Assembly: GCA_026195755.1 (NCBI GenBank)
Contig: JAPHRL010000102.1
Span: 1 to 12,064, forward strand
Reading direction: 5' to 3'
Source of the DNA: Kangiella sp.
GTDB lineage: Bacteria; Pseudomonadota; Gammaproteobacteria; Enterobacterales; Kangiellaceae
DNA: 12,064 nucleotides
Shown here piece by piece: positions 7,932 to 12,064 of this stretch (positions within the stretch are counted from its first letter, which is position 1; each line of letters opens with the position of its first letter). Position numbers and translations under genes: made by a program. The notes beneath the pieces are model-generated. The model made no database searches. It was not told where the DNA came from and was given only the letters and a program-made list of their open reading frames with translations.

Positions 7932-8723
7932 TTAGTGTTGATGTATTAAGTGCAAGATAGAGAGTAAAACTGCTGCAACTAAAACACCTACTCCAAAATA
8001 CCCTTTATGCTTAATCACAAATCCATGTGAGTGGGGAGCTTCGCTTGCTGCATGATGTTCGTGATGCTTGTTGTCCTTACCTTCATGAATGACTGAGACT
8101 GGAATAGAGTGGTCATGATGATGGATATGACCATGGTCATCAACATGAGGACGGTGAATAATCACATGGAGCAAGGTTCCTGATATAAACGCCTGGAAAT
8201 AGTCGACAATGCTATTGTGCAGTCCTGTTAGCTGTTGCTCCCCTGCGTAGAAACCAATCACAGTAGTGACGAACATAAAGGCGAATACTAGCCAGGTTCT
8301 AAAATTCCCCCACTGAGGCTGCACAATCCACCAAATGCTTAAACCCACGACTATACGGTGAAGTATCACTGCGTATGCCAGCATCGGGTTAGTATCGTTC
8401 GTCACAATGGCTGCACCATCCAGCAAAGAATGGATCATAAGTCCGGTAATACCCAAAAATAAAGCTAGGCTATGTGCTTTATCAGCTGCTTTTCTAAAAC
8501 TTACTTCAATCAAACCGGGGCCAAAGAAGCCAAGCAGAACCATTGGTATTAATGTATAGCCAATGTGTTGCCAAATTGCAGGCAGAACATCAATCAGTAG
8601 TAGTCCGCCAACAGAAACTAAAACAAAAGCGAACAGAAAGTTATCGAGTCTACGATTATAGGGGAAGAGGCCGACTAAGAAGGGGCCAATAAGCAATGCA
8701 ACAAGGCTAAGAGCTAATAACAT
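7932..8723 (-). CDS. Divergent ZIP-like metal transporter with a His-rich loop
   Basis: This is a 263-residue inner-membrane protein with about eight hydrophobic segments. It follows the ZIP (zinc/iron permease) plan: a TM II-like segment ending in DVLPAIWQHIG, a TM IV segment with IHSLLDGAAIV (98-103 is HSLLDG, against HNxPEG in typical ZIPs), a TM V segment with LHRIVVG (122-128, against HExPHE), and a TM VII-like FISGTLLHVIIH. Between about 190 and 233 lies a hydrophilic stretch with 15 histidines, followed by one last span. His98 and Asp102 could bind one metal, but the usual TM V glutamates are absent. Transport, or only metal sensing or buffering, are both possible. The gene starts inside the stop codon of the dehydrogenase gene (TAATG), so the pair is translationally coupled. 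The ZIP assignment rests on these motifs read by eye. Substrate and direction are unknown. Confidence 0.68.
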   Translation of the reverse strand: MLLALSLVALLIGPFLVGLFPYNRRLDNFLFAFVLVSVGGLLLIDVLPAIWQHIGYTLIPMVLLGFFGPGLIEVSFRKAADKAHSLALFLGITGLMIHSLLDGAAIVTNDTNPMLAYAVILHRIVVGLSIWWIVQPQWGNFRTWLVFAFMFVTTVIGFYAGEQQLTGLHNSIVDYFQAFISGTLLHVIIHRPHVDDHGHIHHHDHSIPVSVIHEGKDNKHHEHHAASEAPHSHGFVIKHKGYFGVGVLVAAVLLSILHLIHQH

Positions 8724-10114
8724 TAATCAATAACCTTACCTGGATTCATGATACCTTTCGGATCAAAAGCATGCTTGATAGCTTTTAAATAGCTAATTTC
8801 AGTATCACTTCGTGTGAAGTTTAAGTAGGGCTTCTTAAGAAGACCAACACCGTGCTCTGCTGAAATACTACCGCCTAGCTTTTGAAGTAAGCTAAATATT
8901 TTAGGATTAACTTGCTCGCAAGCGTTCGTAAATTCTTGATAGTCCATATCCTCTGGCGCAAGAATGTTGAGGTGCAAGTTGCCATCTCCAATATGACCAA
9001 ACCAAATCACTTCAAAGTCAGGGTAGTCTTTAGCAACAATATCATTTACACCCGTCAAGAAAGCTGTGATTTTTTCAGGAGTTACTGAAATATCATTTTT
9101 ATAAGGCTTGCGACCGGAAATGGTTTCAGAAATAAACTCTCGATATTTCCACAACTCTTCAACTTGTTGCTGGCTTTGGCTCATAGTGCCATCGAGAATT
9201 TGTTCATTGCCAAGGCCTGCTTCAAATTCTGCTAAAGCTGCTTCGAGGATATCTTCACTGGTGGCGTCAAACTCTAACAAGCAGTAGTAAGGCGCGCGTT
9301 GTTCAACAGGGCAGGCAAGATTATGATGTGCCATAACCTTTTCTAAGGCTTCGTCAGAGAAGAATTCAAAGGCGGTCAGGTCAATAGCTCTTTGGAACTG
9401 CTGGAGAATGGGCATCAAGCTATCAAGGTTTGGAATTGCTAACAACAGTACCGTTAAGTTTACAGGTTTACGGGTCAGTTTTAGAGTAGCTTCGGTAATG
9501 ATACCTAAGGTGCCTTCGCTTCCAATGAATAAGTGACGAAGGTCATAACCGGTGGCATTTTTGATTAGCCCTTTATTAAGCTCCAGAATATCACCTTTCC
9601 CGGTCACCACTGTTAAGCCTTGGACCCAATCACGGGTTAACCCATAGCGGATAACCTTGATACCACCAGCATTGGTCGCAATATTGCCACCAATTTGACT
9701 GGAGCCGCTGGATGCAAAATCAACCGGATAATATAGATCTTTGTCCTCGGCGAACTGCTGAATTTGCTGAGTAATTGCACCTGCCTGGCAGTGGATTTGC
9801 TGGCTTTCAGCACTAAACTCAATGACTTTGTTCATTTTATCCATGGCAATAACCAGCTCGCCATTGGCTGCTACAGCGCCACCGCTCAGTCCCGTACGAC
9901 CACCAGATGGGACAATAGCAATCTGATTGTCATTTGCCCACTGAACCAGCTTTTGAACCTGCTCAGTGGTTTTTGGCAGGGCAATCGCTAAAGGAGCCGG
10001 TGGCATGATATTGGTCCAGTCCTTGCCGTAATGGTCAAGCGAATCTTTATCAGTAAGCAAGCAGTCAACATCAAGTAGAGTGCGTAACTGAGCGATGTAA
10101 GTATCTGAAGACAT
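8723..10114 (-). CDS. FAD-dependent D-2-hydroxyglutarate dehydrogenase-type oxidoreductase
   Basis: This enzyme is a flavoprotein of the FAD-binding type 4 / GlcD-like family. It most resembles bacterial D-2-hydroxyglutarate dehydrogenase, which oxidises D-2-hydroxyglutarate (a by-product of SerA) to 2-oxoglutarate and passes electrons to ETF or the quinone pool. The product has 463 residues from the ATG at 10114. The FAD domain shows PSGGRTGLSGG (about 69-79), PVDFASSGSSQIGGNIATNAGG (given here in two parts: PVDFASSGSS, QIGGNIATNAGG), IKNATGYDLRHLFIGSEGTLG and TAFEFF. The C-terminal domain carries the metal-site motifs HIGDGNLH (374-381) and SAEHGVG (Glu420), then GIMNPGK at the end. An in-frame ATG at 10156 would add 14 residues. 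I prefer 10114 because close family members begin at the matching point, but neither start has a good Shine-Dalgarno site. The stop overlaps the next gene by one base. D-lactate or glycolate oxidase subunits are less likely given the motif spacing. Confidence 0.86.
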   Translation of the reverse strand: MSSDTYIAQLRTLLDVDCLLTDKDSLDHYGKDWTNIMPPAPLAIALPKTTEQVQKLVQWANDNQIAIVPSGGRTGLSGGAVAANGELVIAMDKMNKVIEFSAESQQIHCQAGAITQQIQQFAEDKDLYYPVDFASSGSSQIGGNIATNAGGIKVIRYGLTRDWVQGLTVVTGKGDILELNKGLIKNATGYDLRHLFIGSEGTLGIITEATLKLTRKPVNLTVLLLAIPNLDSLMPILQQFQRAIDLTAFEFFSDEALEKVMAHHNLACPVEQRAPYYCLLEFDATSEDILEAALAEFEAGLGNEQILDGTMSQSQQQVEELWKYREFISETISGRKPYKNDISVTPEKITAFLTGVNDIVAKDYPDFEVIWFGHIGDGNLHLNILAPEDMDYQEFTNACEQVNPKIFSLLQKLGGSISAEHGVGLLKKPYLNFTRSDTEISYLKAIKHAFDPKGIMNPGKVID

Positions 10115-10249
10115 GAGCAATTTATTGGGCTGATTGAATAAGCTAAATAGGCGCATATTGTGCCAGAGCTGGCCACTAAAAGGAATGCGCTGGCTCTTTT
10201 GAAAGTGAAAATAGTGAATGCCCGGAGCTAGTAAGGATGCAAAGCAGGC

Positions 10250-10278
10250 AAAAAAAAAGCTTCTGAAATTCAGAAGCT
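10250..10278 (-). terminator. Rho-independent terminator of the tRNA-Val gene
   Basis: Reading on the - strand, AGCTTCTG and CAGAAGCT (from 10271-10278 and 10258-10265) form a perfect eight-pair stem around a five-base loop. A run of T residues follows (from the A tract at 10250-10258). The + side lacks a T tract, so the terminator works only for leftward transcription. It lies about 70 bases past the tRNA 3' end and separates the tRNA from the dehydrogenase gene. Confidence 0.88.
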
Positions 10279-10345
10279 CAAAATAATCTTATCAATACAT
10301 CATACAATACATACATCAACATATATCGTAAGGGGTGACGGAAGT

Positions 10346-10421
10346 TGGTGGGTGGTACTGGGCTCGAACCAGTGACCCTCGCCTTGTAAGGGCGATGCTC
10401 TCCCAACTGAGCTAACCACCC
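10346..10421 (-). tRNA. tRNA-Val (anticodon TAC)
   Basis: The 76-base gene folds into a full cloverleaf on the - strand. The acceptor arm is GGGTGGT paired with ACCACCC. The D arm is GCTC...GAGC. The anticodon stem TCGCC/GGCGA holds the loop CTTACAA, with anticodon TAC (10386-10388), which reads GTA and other valine codons. The T arm ACTGG/CCAGT has the loop TTCGAGC. The discriminator is A, and the CCA end is encoded in the DNA (10346-10348). No other tRNA lies beside it, so it is a single-gene unit with its own promoter and terminator. E. coli has valU tRNAs of this anticodon divergent from gltX, the same arrangement as here. Confidence 0.97.
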
Positions 10422-10452
10422 AAATTCCATCTGTTCGTGAAGAACGGGGCGC

Positions 10453-10480
10453 ATTATAAAGTGGTTATCCGGCAGGTCAA
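10453..10480 (-). promoter_or_regulatory. Strong sigma-70 promoter for tRNA-Val with GC-rich discriminator
   Basis: On the - strand there is a -35 TTGACC (10475-10480), a 16-base spacer and a consensus -10 TATAAT (10453-10458). The next seven bases are GCGCCCC, the GC-rich discriminator typical of stable-RNA promoters under ppGpp/DksA control. Upstream sequence (about 10482-10520) is rich in A and T and could act as an UP element. Transcription would start near 10446, leaving a leader of about 25 bases that is removed during tRNA processing. Confidence 0.82.
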
Positions 10481-10576
10481 CAACTTTTTAAGTAAATCAT
10501 TAAAAAAGCATTGTTTTGATTAACTATTAGCCAACATTGTACGCTAGACAGCTACAACAAATCACTTAAAGTGGTT

Positions 10577-10603
10577 TTGTAAAGCAGGGCCTCTTGCTAG
10601 AAT
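10577..10603 (+). promoter_or_regulatory. Probable gltX promoter with extended -10
   Basis: TGC followed by TAGAAT (10595-10603) forms an extended -10. A TTGTAA at 10577-10582 is a possible -35 with a short 15-base spacer. Start of transcription is predicted near 10610, about 33 bases before the gltX ATG. An inverted repeat CACTT-A-AAGTG (10563-10573) lies just upstream. The promoter diverges from that of tRNA-Val, with about 120 bases between the two -10 elements' outer ends. Confidence 0.55.
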
Positions 10604-10642
10604 AGCGACACTTTTACTTTACAACCAATAACTGACTGACTT

Positions 10643-12061
10643 ATGACTGTTAAAACTCGTTTTGCTCCAAGTCCAACCGGCTATTTACATGTTGGCGGCG
10701 CTCGTACAGCTCTTTATTGCTGGCTTTATGCCAAAAAGCATCAGGGTACTTTTGTCTTGAGAATTGAAGATACTGATCGAGAGCGTTCGACGGATGAATC
10801 AGTGCAGGCCATTTTGGATGGTATGGACTGGCTGCATCTAGAGCATGATGAGGGGCCCTACTATCAAACTAAGCGTTTCGAGCGTTACCGGGAAGTGATT
10901 GGAGACATGCTGGAAAAAAGTCAGGCCTATCGTTGTTACTGCTCAAAAGAACGTCTTGATGCATTGCGTGAAGAGCAACAAGCGACTAAACAAAACATTG
11001 GTTATGACGGTCATTGCCGTAATTTAACAGAAGCAGAGCAGGATTTATCAAAACCTCATGTGATTCGTTTTAAAAACCCAAAAGAGGGTGCGGTTGTATT
11101 TGACGATTTAATCAAAGGCAAAATCTCAGTCAATAACAGCGAACTGGATGATTTAATTATTGCTCGCACTGATGGTACTCCAACCTATAATTTTACGGTC
11201 GTGGTCGATGACCTGGATATGGAAATTACTCATGTAATTCGAGGCGATGATCATGTCAATAATACTCCTCGCCAAATCAATATGATTAAAGCGCTTGGTC
11301 GTGATGTGCCTTTGTACGCACATGTGCCAATGATTTTGGGTGATGATGGCAAGCGTTTATCGAAGCGTCATGGTGCGGTGAGTGTTATGCAATATCGAGA
11401 TGACGGTTATTTACCACAAGCACTTTTAAATTATCTGGTTCGATTAGGCTGGTCACACGGCGACCAGGAAGTGTTCTCAGTTGATGAAATGATTGAGTAC
11501 TTTGATTTATCAGACGTCAACCGAGCTCCATCTGCATTTAATACCGACAAGCTGAATTGGCTCAACCAGCATTACATGAAAGAACTACCTGCTGAAGAAG
11601 TGGCCAAGCATTTACAATGGCATCTGGATCAACAAGCCGTGGATATTAGTAATGGCCCAGATATAAAATTACTGATTCCAGAAATGGCTGAACGTGTTAA
11701 AACGCTTAAAGAATTAGCGTCAGCAGTTCGTTATTTCTACCAAGACTTTGAAGAGTTTGATGCAGGTGCTGCTAAAAAACATTTACGACCAGTGGCTAAA
11801 GAGCCATTACAAGTGGTCAAATCAAAGCTTGAGCATGTGAGTGACTGGAAAGCAGAGTCTTTACATGGTCTTGTCAGCGCGACAGCTGAAGAGTTAGAGA
11901 TTGGCATGGGTAAAGTGGGGATGCCGCTACGTGTCGCAGTGACTGGAGCTGGAATGTCGCCAGATTTAGGTATTACACTTGAATGGATTGGTAAAGAACG
12001 TGTCATTCAGCGTATTGATATGGCGTTGGCTTTTATCGCTGAGCGTGAAGCGCAAGCCTGA
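10643..12061 (+). CDS. gltX: Glutamyl-tRNA synthetase
   Basis: GltX is a cytoplasmic class I aminoacyl-tRNA synthetase that activates glutamate with ATP and charges tRNA-Glu, feeding both translation and tetrapyrrole synthesis. The product is complete at 472 residues (E. coli 471). The Rossmann domain begins with TRFAPSPTGYLHVGGARTA, containing the HIGH-type motif HVGG. Further landmarks are LRIEDTDRERS, DEGPYYQTKRFERY, ARTDGTPTYNF and HVIRGDDHVNNTPRQ, with the KMSKS-type motif KRLSKRHG at 237-244. The C-terminal anticodon-binding region includes AAKKHLRPVA and MGKVGMPLRVAVTG. The zinc element has Cys98, Cys100 and Cys125, but the position equal to E. coli His127 is Asn. The start is fixed by homology; there is no strong Shine-Dalgarno site before it. 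Only three bases remain in the window after the stop. The Glu-specific bacterial (not GlnRS) identity is secure. Confidence 0.98.
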   Translation: MTVKTRFAPSPTGYLHVGGARTALYCWLYAKKHQGTFVLRIEDTDRERSTDESVQAILDGMDWLHLEHDEGPYYQTKRFERYREVIGDMLEKSQAYRCYCSKERLDALREEQQATKQNIGYDGHCRNLTEAEQDLSKPHVIRFKNPKEGAVVFDDLIKGKISVNNSELDDLIIARTDGTPTYNFTVVVDDLDMEITHVIRGDDHVNNTPRQINMIKALGRDVPLYAHVPMILGDDGKRLSKRHGAVSVMQYRDDGYLPQALLNYLVRLGWSHGDQEVFSVDEMIEYFDLSDVNRAPSAFNTDKLNWLNQHYMKELPAEEVAKHLQWHLDQQAVDISNGPDIKLLIPEMAERVKTLKELASAVRYFYQDFEEFDAGAAKKHLRPVAKEPLQVVKSKLEHVSDWKAESLHGLVSATAEELEIGMGKVGMPLRVAVTGAGMSPDLGITLEWIGKERVIQRIDMALAFIAEREAQA

Positions 12062-12064
12062 TAT

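Noticed and set aside
10115..10249. Promoter for the dehydrogenase gene or a small gene between it and the terminator
   Set aside because: Only weak -10-like sequences (for example around CAATAT near 10156) without a matching -35 were found, and no supported small open frame.
10433..10445. Small GTTC/GAAC hairpin in the tRNA-Val leader as an attenuator
   Set aside because: Four base pairs with no T tract are too weak; it is more likely incidental or part of leader processing.

Overview
The window reads as chromosomal DNA of a gammaproteobacterium. The order folC-dedD-cvpA-purF matches that of E. coli and pseudomonads, and the GltX, PurF, CvpA and FolC proteins look clearly gammaproteobacterial. 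By eye the base composition is moderately AT-rich. That would suit a marine genus such as Kangiella, but I cannot fix the genus from sequence alone. There is no sign of an insertion sequence, phage, CRISPR array or recent gene transfer.

Region 1 (1-4579, + strand) is a compact housekeeping run. It holds folC (5' end outside the window), dedD (a SPOR-domain divisome protein with a GTG start), cvpA, purF (one base after cvpA) and a small PlsC-type acyltransferase that begins nine bases after purF. A probable extended -10 promoter lies just before cvpA. Region 2 (4596-7928, + strand) is one very large gene for a membrane receptor. It has a signal peptide, a periplasmic beta-propeller region that I count as 14 blades, a Y_Y_Y domain, one membrane span, a coiled coil and a cytoplasmic GGDEF domain whose catalytic and inhibitory motifs are both destroyed.

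Region 3 (7932-10114, - strand) is a two-gene unit: a D-2-hydroxyglutarate dehydrogenase-type flavoenzyme, then a divergent ZIP-like metal transporter coupled through a TAATG stop/start overlap. This unit converges on the receptor gene with only three bases between the stop codons.

Region 4 (about 10115-12064) contains a tRNA-Val(TAC) on the - strand, with its own strong promoter and rho-independent terminator, and a divergent complete gltX on the + strand. The gltX/tRNA-Val divergence is also known from E. coli. The two promoters share an exact 10-base repeat. The stretch between the terminator and the dehydrogenase start (10115-10249) shows no convincing gene or promoter.

Most of the window is ordinary housekeeping sequence. 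The points worth a second look are the degenerate GGDEF receptor, the coupled dehydrogenase/transporter pair, the shared repeat in the gltX/tRNA-Val intergenic region, and the anti-Shine-Dalgarno-like sequence in front of cvpA. I found no convincing wholly new system.
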